Shown: positions 8,347-16,517 of the stretch, in pieces
Numbering within the stretch: position 1 is the first letter of the stretch
How the letters are laid out: the number at the start of each line of letters is the position of its first letter
Source of the DNA: Planctomycetota bacterium
GTDB taxonomy: Bacteria; Planctomycetota; Planctomycetia; Pirellulales; Lacipirellulaceae
Length of the DNA stretch: 64,000 bases
Reading direction: 5' to 3'
Assembly (NCBI GenBank): GCA_029259915.1
Contig: JAJDED010000061.1
Span: 166,519 to 230,518 of the forward strand
Made by a program: the position numbers and the translations under genes
The notes under the pieces: model-generated
The model's database searches: none
Seen by the model: only the letters and a program-made list of their open reading frames with translations
Told to the model about the DNA's origin: nothing

Positions 8347-8802
8347 TCAACGGGCGGGAAAAAAGGAGTCTCGCACCGCAGAATCGAGGCAACACAACAC
8401 CATCCTGCTTCCTTTGTGTCGTAAGTGTTTGTCGAATGAGACAAGTGTGTCGATGGAGGCAGTGGAAAACGCGTTTAGGCCAGTAAAGTCCAACAGGACT
8501 TTGCTGCCGATAGCCAACTTATCTGTGAGTTTTGCGAAATCTCTTCGGAGTTCACTCGTAGTATCATCTGTAAAGCCCTGAGACTTCTTAAACCCAACAT
8601 GCGTCACGCTTGCTGACTGAGATGCATCTAGAAACTCAAAGTCCCAAGACTCTGAGAATTTTGCCTGTATAGCGGGACTAGCTGTTTTCGGCTTGAGCGC
8701 ACTGACAGCTTCGTCACGGAAGTCGTACATTTCGAAAATTCTATGGGGGTACTTTGCCACGTTGTGTTTCTCTTTCTCTTTGTGCGTTGCGTCCGAAGAC
8801 AA
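8347..8802 (-). CDS. STAS-domain (anti-anti-sigma-like) protein
   Basis: The C-terminal ~90 residues contain KVLLDFTGLNAFSTASIDTL, the beta-strand/helix core of STAS domains, with the Ser/Thr position (around FSTAS) that is phosphorylated in SpoIIAA-type anti-anti-sigma factors. The frame opens with TTG 8802; an in-frame ATG at 8730 is a shorter alternative, and neither has a good ribosome-binding site. The ~30 N-terminal residues are poorly conserved in appearance. It lies in the same strand-biased cluster as csrA, which suggests a signalling role. No partner kinase gene is visible in the window. Confidence 0.65.
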   Translation of the reverse strand: MSSDATHKEKEKHNVAKYPHRIFEMYDFRDEAVSALKPKTASPAIQAKFSESWDFEFLDASQSASVTHVGFKKSQGFTDDTTSELRRDFAKLTDKLAIGSKVLLDFTGLNAFSTASIDTLVSFDKHLRHKGSRMVLCCLDSAVRDSFFPAR

Positions 8803-8938
8803 TTGCTCTTGGATTCAACGGAGACGTCTTTGCCAAGACTTCAACAATCTTTGAGCGATTGCTCTGCATTATGCGACAGGCTAGTGGATGCTCTGTGGAA
8901 GCGTCGGAATTCGCCTTACGCAAACTGCTTATGGGTGG

Positions 8939-9196
8939 CTACTCATCCGAGTCGCCTTCTGTTTCCCACGCTTGATTAGCGCGGAAATTATCCGGCACCT
9001 TCATGTTGGCCTCAGAACGGCTGTCTTGTCGTGCTGGAAACACAACTCGGTTCAGCAATTCGGTACGTAGAACAGGGATTTCCCTGGGAGCGTCAATACC
9101 AATGCGCACCGAGGTACCGCGAATCTCTAGCACTGTCACGAAAACATTGTTACTGATCTGTATACTTTCCTGCTGCTTTCGGCTTAAAATGAGCAT
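8939..9196 (-). CDS. csrA: Carbon storage regulator CsrA
   Basis: This 85-residue product begins MLILSRKQQESIQISNN, then VRIGIDAPREIPVLRTEL, the canonical CsrA core that binds GGA motifs in mRNA leaders and represses translation. ATG 9196 has a strong GGAGG about 6 bp upstream. Beyond the usual ~60 residues there is a ~25-residue acidic tail (KVPDNFRANQAWETEGDSDE), so the protein is longer than typical CsrA. It lies in a run of small same-strand genes, 27 bp after the TPR gene. Its targets cannot be inferred from this window. Confidence 0.93.
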   Translation of the reverse strand: MLILSRKQQESIQISNNVFVTVLEIRGTSVRIGIDAPREIPVLRTELLNRVVFPARQDSRSEANMKVPDNFRANQAWETEGDSDE

Positions 9197-9223
9197 TTTC
9201 TCCTCCGTGTGTGTGGGATGTGC

Positions 9224-9574
9224 TCAGTGTTTCTGTGTGTTACTCTTGCGGGTTCGGGACTCCATCTTGGCAAGTTTTTGCTTGGCCATCGTCCTGACAT
9301 TCACGATCACCATCGCACCGTCCATTGCCAATATGGCGTCCAGATCGTCAACTCCTTTTGCATCGTCCCCAGCCGCTACATACACGAGTGCCCGGTTATA
9401 AAGGGCCATCGCTATCACTTCGGCCGGAACTCCTGCCAACTCAATAGCGGTTGTGTAGTTGGCTAAGGCGCCTTCAAAGTCGCGCCTCTTAGCCCGCGCT
9501 ATGCCTCGTTTGTAATTCCACAACGCCTTATGACGCGCAGAGAATCCACTTTTGAACCAGCCAACGACGTTCAT
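9224..9574 (-). CDS. Small TPR-like protein
   Basis: A 116-residue product starting at ATG 9574. Residues about 18-75 contain two tetratricopeptide-like helical hairpins (WNYKRGIARAKRRDFEGALA ... ALYNRALVYVAAGDDAKGVDDL), with a basic C-terminal tail. The start lies only 4 bp after the stop of the gene at 9579-9833, suggesting translational coupling, and it precedes csrA. The probable role is a small protein-protein interaction module; the partner is unknown. Confidence 0.65.
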   Translation of the reverse strand: MNVVGWFKSGFSARHKALWNYKRGIARAKRRDFEGALANYTTAIELAGVPAEVIAMALYNRALVYVAAGDDAKGVDDLDAILAMDGAMVIVNVRTMAKQKLAKMESRTRKSNTQKH

Positions 9575-9578
9575 CTAT

Positions 9579-9833
9579 TTACGCTACTTCCTCCAGCGAA
9601 TGATCCAAAGCGAGCCTCACGCCCGGTATCGCGGTTAGGAGACTCTCCAATTTCCGCTGAGACAACTGCGACCCGTGGGCCACGCAGAAGGTACAGTAGG
9701 CGGGTAGTTCCGCCTCCTGAATTGGCTCACTTGTCCTGAAAACGAACGACTCGCTGAGACGGTCAAGGACCCATCGTGCGTTTTCAATGCCTGCAACACG
9801 AATGCGGCAAGCATATCCCTCGTGCCTAATCAA
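9579..9833 (-). CDS. Small hypothetical protein of the csrA cluster
   Basis: An 84-residue product that appears to start at TTG 9833 (IRHEGYACRIRV...). It contains three cysteines (YCTFCVAHGSQL) and a C-terminal helix. The short spacing to the TPR gene and common strand imply co-transcription. No family recognised; the predicted start is uncertain because no ATG is available. Confidence 0.45.
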   Translation of the reverse strand: MIRHEGYACRIRVAGIENARWVLDRLSESFVFRTSEPIQEAELPAYCTFCVAHGSQLSQRKLESLLTAIPGVRLALDHSLEEVA

Positions 9834-9883
9834 GACAGCAAATTCGGTAACTGCACTCGTTCTAGGCCTTTTCTTTCTTTATT

Positions 9884-10399
9884 TCACTTTGCCGCAGAGG
9901 ACTGGCTGACAATAGCTGCTTCCAAATCCTTGCAACGTTGGCTTACCGAACGGTACGGCATGCTCTCTTCGAGTCGATAGCGCTCTGCGCGAACGAACCA
10001 GAGCGACAGGCCTCCTGTGTTATGAGCAGGCAACTGTGGCGATGGCTGGGCACGAACGCCTAGCGAGCCCTTCCTGCCGGTTTTCTGCCAGCCGCGACGT
10101 TCCATGATCATGCGGACCAAAACGCCTATCGCCTGCCGCAATCGCTGAGTCTCACGGGCATGAACTGCAGAAAAGTATGCATGGACGGCGGGCTGTGATT
10201 CGAGCTCCCGCACAACGCCAGCTAGTGGCGACCGGTCGTGGTGAATCTCCGCATCTTCCATACGTTGTTGTCGATCTGCGTCATTAAAAAATGCGAGCAC
10301 TTCGTCAAACGGTTGCTCTGTGTCATTAACTACATCCGCAAAGGTCCTTCCCTGCTTATCTTTGAGGAAGTCTTCTCGAGTCATGGTGACTTTTGGCAT
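9884..10399 (-). CDS. Hypothetical protein
   Basis: A 171-residue product starting at ATG 10399 (MPKVTMTREDFLKD); the frame stays open upstream but that part overlaps the duplicated JmjC fragment on the other strand. It is acidic and helical at the N-terminus (PFDEVLAFFNDADRQQRMED), then has a basic middle (VRMIMERRGWQKTGRKG). There is no membrane segment and no recognised domain. It is the first gene of the minus-strand run 5732-10399. Confidence 0.5.
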   Translation of the reverse strand: MPKVTMTREDFLKDKQGRTFADVVNDTEQPFDEVLAFFNDADRQQRMEDAEIHHDRSPLAGVVRELESQPAVHAYFSAVHARETQRLRQAIGVLVRMIMERRGWQKTGRKGSLGVRAQPSPQLPAHNTGGLSLWFVRAERYRLEESMPYRSVSQRCKDLEAAIVSQSSAAK

Positions 10400-10633
10400 T
10401 TGTTTTCGTCTCGGAGAAGAGGCTATAAGAGATAAAAGTAATGTAGCTACATAAATTGTACCTGCAAAATACGTAATTGCAAGGTCAATATGTCCAGTAT
10501 TATGGGGGAGATCTTGTTTTCTAGGGAAAAATAGGCCTGATCGACTGTCGACCGCTTTGCAAACTGGGCGATGTTGGGCCGCTGAACGGCCCCGCCTCCG
10601 ACGTCGAGGGCCGTTTGAGCCTTGCTCGCAGTC

Positions 10634-10781
10634 GCATCCCCCACTGGCCCCCACACCGCCAACGGAATTCAAAACCCCAATCACGTTTGAAGTGGATCTC
10701 GACGCCCCCGACTGCATTCGCCAGCTAGAAGAATCGGACCACCGCTGACCGATATTTCAATAAGACGTGTTCTGACAAACA
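10634..10781 (+). pseudogene. Fragment duplicating the 3' end of the JmjC-like gene
   Basis: This 148-bp copy of 5499-5647 encodes the C-terminal stretch beginning PPLAPTPPTEFKTPITFEVD, but has no gene body in front of it. Of six substitutions before the reading frames diverge, five are synonymous. The copy therefore descends from a sequence that was itself under selection as protein, either a paralogue or an allele from another strain, rather than from a neutrally decaying duplicate. It marks the right edge of the accessory block. Confidence 0.85.
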
Positions 10782-10925
10782 AGCTACGGTCTTGTCTTAG
10801 CGCTGAGTAACGAACGCAACTAATGGAGGTGGGGGCAGCCCAACGCTCGAAAAAATTACTCAAAGTGCATTCGGTCTGGCCCACCGAATGGACGAACTCT
10901 CAGGTGCGAAAACGCACCGGTGTTT

Positions 10926-10963
10926 CACGGGTATGACGTTTTAGTCTCCCAAAAATCTTCTTC
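10926..10963 (+). repeat. 38-bp direct repeat, left copy
   Basis: It begins CACGGGTATGACG and ends AAATCTTCTTC, and is identical to 15538-15575. The pair brackets 4.57 kb containing a single gene, the helicase-nuclease. Confidence 0.95.
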
Positions 10964-11169
10964 GAGGCAAGTAGGAATCCGCACAGGTCGATTTATCCTG
11001 TGCCGATTCAGAAGTGCTGCATCATCAGGCCAGCTTTTCCACTGGCAAACGCCAACGCCGCGTTACGTACTTGAGGTAAGCTGCGGCCAACCGCTAGAAT
11101 AGGCAGCCTGCTTATAGGAGGACTCCTTCAATATGCAGGGCTTACTGAAGAAATATCTGTATAATCCTT

Positions 11170-14100
11170 GTGCCTAATGCCAATACAACACTCATGACTT
11201 TGGAAACCAACTTGGACGCGATTAAGATAGAAAGCCCTGAGCGATCAAAGCTCATCCGTCTTGTTGATTACTTGACACGGCTGGCATCCTTGCGCTCCAA
11301 GACAATTCATGATATTTCCGATTATGAGCATACCCTCTGGATTTCTTCCATCCCGCACGAAAAAGGCTGCTTCACACAAGCGTGGGGGCGTGACGAGGAA
11401 TTTGATTCCGATGTTTGGGTGGAAATTCAGAATCAGAGAGAACCCGAGTTGCCAAGTGTGCCTGAGAAGTGTGAAGACTGGGTTGAGAGAAGTTCGCTAC
11501 GCAACAAAGAGGATCTACCTGAACTCTTGCCAAAAATCACGATAGAGGTTGATAATCCAAACCGGGAGGAAGGGAGCGACAAGCCAGAATATATCTGGCG
11601 GACTGAGCTCCTTCAGGATCATCCCGAAGTTCGACAGGCTTGGGATCGTTATGTTGAAGGCCAATGGCTTCCCTGGATGGAAGAACACAATCGGTGGGAA
11701 AGCATCCATGGGGTATACTCCGCGCTATTCGCCATCCACCAGGAGCAGATTCGACTTGGCGAGGAATATGAGTTGGTCCTTGGGCTTGGACTCCTCACAT
11801 GGAAGACGCCGAATGGTCAGCGGGTATGTCGTCACCTGATTGTCGCCAATTCGCTCCTTGAATTCGAGGCGCGTTTGGGCAAATTCACCGTCGGTCCAAT
11901 GTCGGATGGCGCAGATGTTCGCCCCGAACTCGACATGCTGGACATTGAGGAACGCCCCGCGCGTGCTGAGGAAACGGCGAAGGCTTCATTGTCCGAGAGC
12001 ACTGATAATCCGTGGGAGAAGGATTGTGTTGAAGGCGTGCTGCAAGCCTTAGTGCATTCGATCAATCCGCAAGGCGAATATGGTGACACCTTGGAAAAGA
12101 AAGGGGTTCGGGCGTCCGACAAACCCGTCGTTGAATACTCACCAGCCCTCATGCTCCGCAAACGTTCCGGCAAGGGCCTTACCGAAGCCCTGAAGATAAT
12201 CAAGGATGGCATCGAACAGGGTGGAGAGATACCCCCGGAATTCGGTGACCTTGCCGAGATTCGTCCGAGACGAGATCAAGATTCGGATGACAACCCACCC
12301 GACGGGAACAGCGAGTTAGACGGCGAGGTCTTCTTTCCAAAGCCATCGAACGAAGAGCAACGGCGCATCGTTGACAAGATTCGGGCCGCCAGCGGTGTTC
12401 TTGTGCAAGGTCCGCCCGGCACGGGAAAATCTCACACTATTGCGAACCTCATCTGTCATCTGTTGGCAACGGGCCAGCGGACACTCATCACGGCCAAGAC
12501 GCCGCGTGCGCTTCAAGTTCTCGAAGGACTCGTCCCTGAGGAATTGCGGCCCCTCTGCATCAATCTTCTTGGCAGCGGCCTTGAAGAAAGACGGTCGCTT
12601 GAAACCAGTGTTGGCGGCATTCTCCGCAAGAATGAGGAATGGAACGAAGACCGCGCCGAACAAGAGCGTACAGATTTTGAAAAACAACTCCGAAATCTCC
12701 GTGAAGAGCAGGCCAAGTTCGATCGAAAGTTACGTGACATCCGAGAATCTGAAACGCATACGAAAACTGTAAACGAAACCTATAAAGGTACAGCAGCCAG
12801 AATCGCCGAAGCTGTCGAGCGCGACCGATGCGAATATGATTGGCTAATAGACGATGTTCCGTTGAATAAGTCTTGTCTCGTCACAGTGGACGATATGCAG
12901 AAAGTGATTCGCATTCTTCGGGAAACCACTCCGGAAAGACAACAAGAACTGAGTCAGAAATGGCCTGGTCCCGATAGCCTACAGTCTCCTGGTGATTTCA
13001 CAAAGCGCGTACGCCAATGGAATAAGGCTTTGGAAGATGAAAAAACGGCCCAGGAGAGCCTGCCAATTATTAAACAATGGCGTCTGAAAAAAGCACGTGC
13101 AAGCAAACGCGAATGTGAAGAAGAATTGCAGTGCTGCGAAGATGAGGTATTGCTGCATGAGAGCTCGCATGAGCAAACACATCCAGTCTACCATGATTTG
13201 ATTCGGGCAATTCGCGAGCGCGATATAGACGCTTACGCAAACGCTATAAACCAGGTGAAATCTCTAACACACGATCGCAATTGGCTTCGCAAAGTTGATG
13301 AGTGGCTTAATAAGATCGGCAATGTCCTCCCGGAAATGGCTGCAGGGTTGAAGCAGTCCCCTGGAGACGCTAGTTGGGATCACCGTGTGCAGCAAATCCA
13401 GAATGCCTGGCGTTGGGCACAGGCACGGTATTGGGTCGAGGAATATATACAAAAAGAAGACGTTCCAGCACTCGCCCAGCGAGCCAAGCAGATTGAGGAC
13501 GAGATCAACACCACTATTGCGAAGCTTGCGTCGCTTCATGCCTGGTCGTTCTGCTTTTCCCGACTTGAAGAAGGCCACCGCCGTCACATGGAAGCTTGGC
13601 AGCAGTCAATGCGGCGGCTTGGTAAGGGAACAGGAAAACATGCGCCCCGCCATCGGCGCGAGGCTCAACAGCATCTCAACGAATGCCGTGAGGCAGTTCC
13701 GGCCTGGGTCATGCCTTTGCATCGCGTTTGGGATACCATTGAACCCGCCCCAGGGATGTTCGATCTCATCATTGTTGACGAGGCGTCGCAATGTGGCGTG
13801 GAGGCGCTTCCGCTTTTCTATCTTGGCAAGAAGGTGTTGATTGTTGGGGATGACAAACAGATTAGCCCGGATGCCGTTGGTTTGCCTCGTAATGCGGTGC
13901 AACAACTAATGAATCAGTTCCTTTACGATTTTCAGTTCGCATCGTCATTCGATGTGGAGAGCAGCTTGTTCGACCACGGAAAACTTCGTTATGGAACACG
14001 ACGGGTTACTCTACGCGAGCATTTCCGCTGTATGCCGGAAATCATCCGGTTCAGCAATGATCTTTGCTATTCGGACACGCCGTTAATCCCACTTAGGCAA

Positions 14101-15399
14101 TACGGCCCGGATCGTTTGCCGCCGATTGAACACATCTTCGTGGATGGCGGCTATCGGGAAGGAAGCAGCAATCGTGTAGTCAACAAACCTGAAGCCGATG
14201 CTATTGTCGCAAGAATTTGTGAAGTGTGTGAGAGCAGGCAGTATACAGACAAGACGATTGGTGTAGTTGTTCTGCAAGGCGAAGCACAAGGAGCCTTGAT
14301 TGAGAAACAATTGCTTGAGCTGCTGGGTGCTGAGGAAATGGAGAATCGCCGCCTTGTCTGTGGTAATCCCTATAGTTTTCAGGGCGATGAACGCGATATT
14401 ATGATTCTGTCAATGGTGGCCGCTGGGAATGAGCGGATCGGTCCGTTCACTAAACCGGCAGATGAAAGACGTTTCAATGTGGCGGCAAGCCGCGCCCGTG
14501 ATCAGATGATCTTGTTCCATTCGGTATCGAGTGACGGCCTGAGCCCATCATGTCTCCGACGGCGATTGCTTGAATTCTTCCAAAATACTACGCCGCAAGA
14601 GATTGCCGGTATTGAGCGGGATGAATTTGAACGGCGTGCATCACAAGATAATCGGCGTGTTGTGGATCCTCCCGATCCATTTGATAGTTGGTTCGAGGTT
14701 GATGTCGCTCTGGTACTGATACGCAAGCATTTCACTGTCATCCCTCAGCACGAAGTTGCGGGTAAACGAATCGACCTCGTGGTTGAGGGTGGTCAAGCAC
14801 GATTGGCAGTCGAATGCGATGGCGATAGGTGGCATGGTGCCGAGCAATATGAGGCGGACATGCAGCGTCAGCGGCAGTTGGAACGTTGCGGCTGGGAGTT
14901 CTTCCGGGTAAGCGAAGCAGCCTTCTATTCAAACGAAGAGGATGCGTTGACACCTCTCTGGCGAATGCTCGAAGATAGAGGCATTGTTCCCGGCGGCGGC
15001 GCAACAACTGACAAGAACAGAACACCAGATAAGCACAACAGCGACGACGACAATTACGGTGATGCAAACGACAATGGCAATGTGCAAGATGGCCAAGGAC
15101 CAGCCCCAGGCAATGGCGCTCCGAATACCCAATCCCGGCGGCATCCGGAAGAAGTCTCCTCCCAAGAGATTTCAGACGCGATTATCAATGCCCTGAAAAA
15201 ATGTCCGAATCATTCCTGCACATTGCATTCCTTGACAAGCCGCGTCCTCAAAGAAGTAGGTGTGCTCACTCGAGGAAAACCGCGCGCGAGGTTCGAAAGG
15301 CGAGTAAGCCGAATGACCAATTCTCTTTGCGAGAAGGATCGAATTGAGAAATACAAAGCCAAAAATGAGCGTGTTCGATTACTGCAAAAGATGGCCTGA
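11170..15399 (+). CDS. UPF1-like SF1 helicase fused to a PD-(D/E)XK/Vsr-like nuclease
   Basis: A 1409-residue protein. Residues 1-~390 are an uncharacterised N-terminal region. The Walker A motif GPPGTGKS is at 414-421. A coiled, charged insertion (about 480-850) separates it from the Walker B/DEAS motif (D870-S873) and VGDDKQISP. LREHFRCMPEI, NPYSFQGDERDIM and NVAASRARDQ are later SF1 helicase motifs. C-terminal of the helicase, D1202 (RIDLVV) and E1215-C-D (ECDGDRWHG) define a DUF559/Vsr-type nuclease core. A disordered Asp/Asn/Gly linker and a ~90-residue winged-helix-like tail follow. GTG 11170 or ATG 11194 could be the start; neither has a clear ribosome-binding site. The architecture resembles single-protein phage-defence helicase-nucleases (inference). 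The stop codon lies inside an attC-like site. Confidence 0.85.
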   Translation: MPNANTTLMTLETNLDAIKIESPERSKLIRLVDYLTRLASLRSKTIHDISDYEHTLWISSIPHEKGCFTQAWGRDEEFDSDVWVEIQNQREPELPSVPEKCEDWVERSSLRNKEDLPELLPKITIEVDNPNREEGSDKPEYIWRTELLQDHPEVRQAWDRYVEGQWLPWMEEHNRWESIHGVYSALFAIHQEQIRLGEEYELVLGLGLLTWKTPNGQRVCRHLIVANSLLEFEARLGKFTVGPMSDGADVRPELDMLDIEERPARAEETAKASLSESTDNPWEKDCVEGVLQALVHSINPQGEYGDTLEKKGVRASDKPVVEYSPALMLRKRSGKGLTEALKIIKDGIEQGGEIPPEFGDLAEIRPRRDQDSDDNPPDGNSELDGEVFFPKPSNEEQRRIVDKIRAASGVLVQGPPGTGKSHTIANLICHLLATGQRTLITAKTPRALQVLEGLVPEELRPLCINLLGSGLEERRSLETSVGGILRKNEEWNEDRAEQERTDFEKQLRNLREEQAKFDRKLRDIRESETHTKTVNETYKGTAARIAEAVERDRCEYDWLIDDVPLNKSCLVTVDDMQKVIRILRETTPERQQELSQKWPGPDSLQSPGDFTKRVRQWNKALEDEKTAQESLPIIKQWRLKKARASKRECEEELQCCEDEVLLHESSHEQTHPVYHDLIRAIRERDIDAYANAINQVKSLTHDRNWLRKVDEWLNKIGNVLPEMAAGLKQSPGDASWDHRVQQIQNAWRWAQARYWVEEYIQKEDVPALAQRAKQIEDEINTTIAKLASLHAWSFCFSRLEEGHRRHMEAWQQSMRRLGKGTGKHAPRHRREAQQHLNECREAVPAWVMPLHRVWDTIEPAPGMFDLIIVDEASQCGVEALPLFYLGKKVLIVGDDKQISPDAVGLPRNAVQQLMNQFLYDFQFASSFDVESSLFDHGKLRYGTRRVTLREHFRCMPEIIRFSNDLCYSDTPLIPLRQYGPDRLPPIEHIFVDGGYREGSSNRVVNKPEADAIVARICEVCESRQYTDKTIGVVVLQGEAQGALIEKQLLELLGAEEMENRRLVCGNPYSFQGDERDIMILSMVAAGNERIGPFTKPADERRFNVAASRARDQMILFHSVSSDGLSPSCLRRRLLEFFQNTTPQEIAGIERDEFERRASQDNRRVVDPPDPFDSWFEVDVALVLIRKHFTVIPQHEVAGKRIDLVVEGGQARLAVECDGDRWHGAEQYEADMQRQRQLERCGWEFFRVSEAAFYSNEEDALTPLWRMLEDRGIVPGGGATTDKNRTPDKHNSDDDNYGDANDNGNVQDGQGPAPGNGAPNTQSRRHPEEVSSQEISDAIINALKKCPNHSCTLHSLTSRVLKEVGVLTRGKPRARFERRVSRMTNSLCEKDRIEKYKAKNERVRLLQKMA

Positions 15400-15464
15400 C
15401 AAGGCGCTGCACCGGACGGCAATTCCGCTGTGCTCCATTGCCGCCGTGAGCTTGGTCGTTAGAC
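15394..15464 (+). other. Putative integron attC recombination site
   Basis: The 71-bp stretch begins GCCTGAC (one change from RYYYAAC), ends GTTAGAC (perfect GTTRRRY), and has imperfectly complementary inner arms (AAGGCGCTGCAC against GTGAGCTTGGTC) and a central palindrome (CGGCAAT ... ATTGCCG). The helicase stop codon TGA lies inside the first box, as is usual for cassette genes. No integrase is visible in the window. Confidence 0.55.
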
Positions 15465-15537
15465 CGGTCTCAAAACTGCATTAGTTCCCCTTGTCCAAGC
15501 AGTTTTCGGCCTCGCCACGAAAGTCACACAGGACCGA

Positions 15538-15575
15538 CACGGGTATGACGTTTTAGTCTCCCAAAAATCTTCTTC
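15538..15575 (+). repeat. 38-bp direct repeat, right copy
   Basis: Identical to 10926-10963. It lies 73 bp beyond the attC-like site. I see no gene between here and the next coding region at 15850. Confidence 0.95.
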
Positions 15576-15849
15576 TGGGAAAAATCGGCAATCTGAGATG
15601 TTATGGGAGAAGGTCTTACACTCTTCCCCCCATCAGGAGAACTCCGATGCTTCATTATTCCCGAACGAGTCGTCGTAGCAGTCGAAAATCGAAGCCTCGT
15701 CCGTATCAGTTCTACACAGAAGCAAAAACACCCAGGCGAGTGAAATGACGCTAAGAGAGATAGACCGCGGGTCCAAATGCCGCACCCAACTTCCAGCTTG
15801 GATGGCTCCAGGATGTCGCTCACTCGGAAACCCAGTCGCACTGCCCCGA

Positions 15850-16347
15850 TCAACGATCCGTTGTATGCGCGGCCATCGTAGTATGGGCATCGCCGACTTG
15901 AGCGGTTTGCTTGGTCACCAGCGGATAGACGCGTTGGGCAAAGCTTTTCGCGTCGACAAAACCTTCCATAAAATCGAGCACTTCTCCCTGGGGAGAAACT
16001 AGCAGCGTAGAAGGATAGCCACGGACGCCCAATTTCTTTACCAAGCCGCGGTAGTCCCGGGCGTGGGCGAGTACGGTTTCGGTATTCTCGCTCAGCATTT
16101 TATGAATCGACGGATTCAGAAAGGTTTCCGCTTCCATCTTGCGGCAATACACACAGCCATCGGTGGTAAACATCACCAGCATGGGCTTCTGTGCCGAAAT
16201 TGCGGAACTCCACCCAGCTTCGATCGTGGCATGCTTGAATGGGGTGTGCCCCGGATTGGCGGAGCGTCGCCCCGACTGGGCGTTCGCTTCCGATCCGTTG
16301 GCCACTAACAACACAAGTGTAAAAACCCCCAGCAATGCAGATTTCAT
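15850..16347 (-). CDS. Exported thioredoxin-fold protein (copy 1)
   Basis: A 165-residue product from ATG 16347, preceded by an AGGGAA ribosome-binding site. Residues 1-23 look like a signal peptide ending ANAQ. The thioredoxin core has the redox pair C65-x2-C68 in GCVYC, then GVRGYPSTLLVSP (cis-Pro region) and EGFVDAKSF. It is expected to work in the periplasm as a disulfide reductase or oxidase. The next gene (16518-17036) is a recognisable paralogue with the same layout, so the two are an old tandem duplication. Confidence 0.8.
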   Translation of the reverse strand: MKSALLGVFTLVLLVANGSEANAQSGRRSANPGHTPFKHATIEAGWSSAISAQKPMLVMFTTDGCVYCRKMEAETFLNPSIHKMLSENTETVLAHARDYRGLVKKLGVRGYPSTLLVSPQGEVLDFMEGFVDAKSFAQRVYPLVTKQTAQVGDAHTTMAAHTTDR

Positions 16348-16517
16348 AGGATATTCCCTAACGTGAACGGGTGATGTTTCGCTAGCACCGCCGCCTGTGC
16401 CATCAACACAGTTTCCTGCCAGCATAACCAATTATCGGAAGCGGCCGGCTGAAAGACTGTGAAGCACACTACAAAGTCACGGAATCTGCTCGCTAAAATG
16501 TCAGCAACAAGGCGCGA

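Noticed and set aside
9003..9401. Plus-strand frame of 132 residues opposite csrA and the TPR gene
   Set aside because: It is a shadow of two well-supported genes on the other strand.
15524..15890. Minus-strand open frames across the right 38-bp repeat
   Set aside because: They have no ribosome-binding site, no recognisable domain and Arg/Ser-rich shadow-like composition; treated as non-coding.
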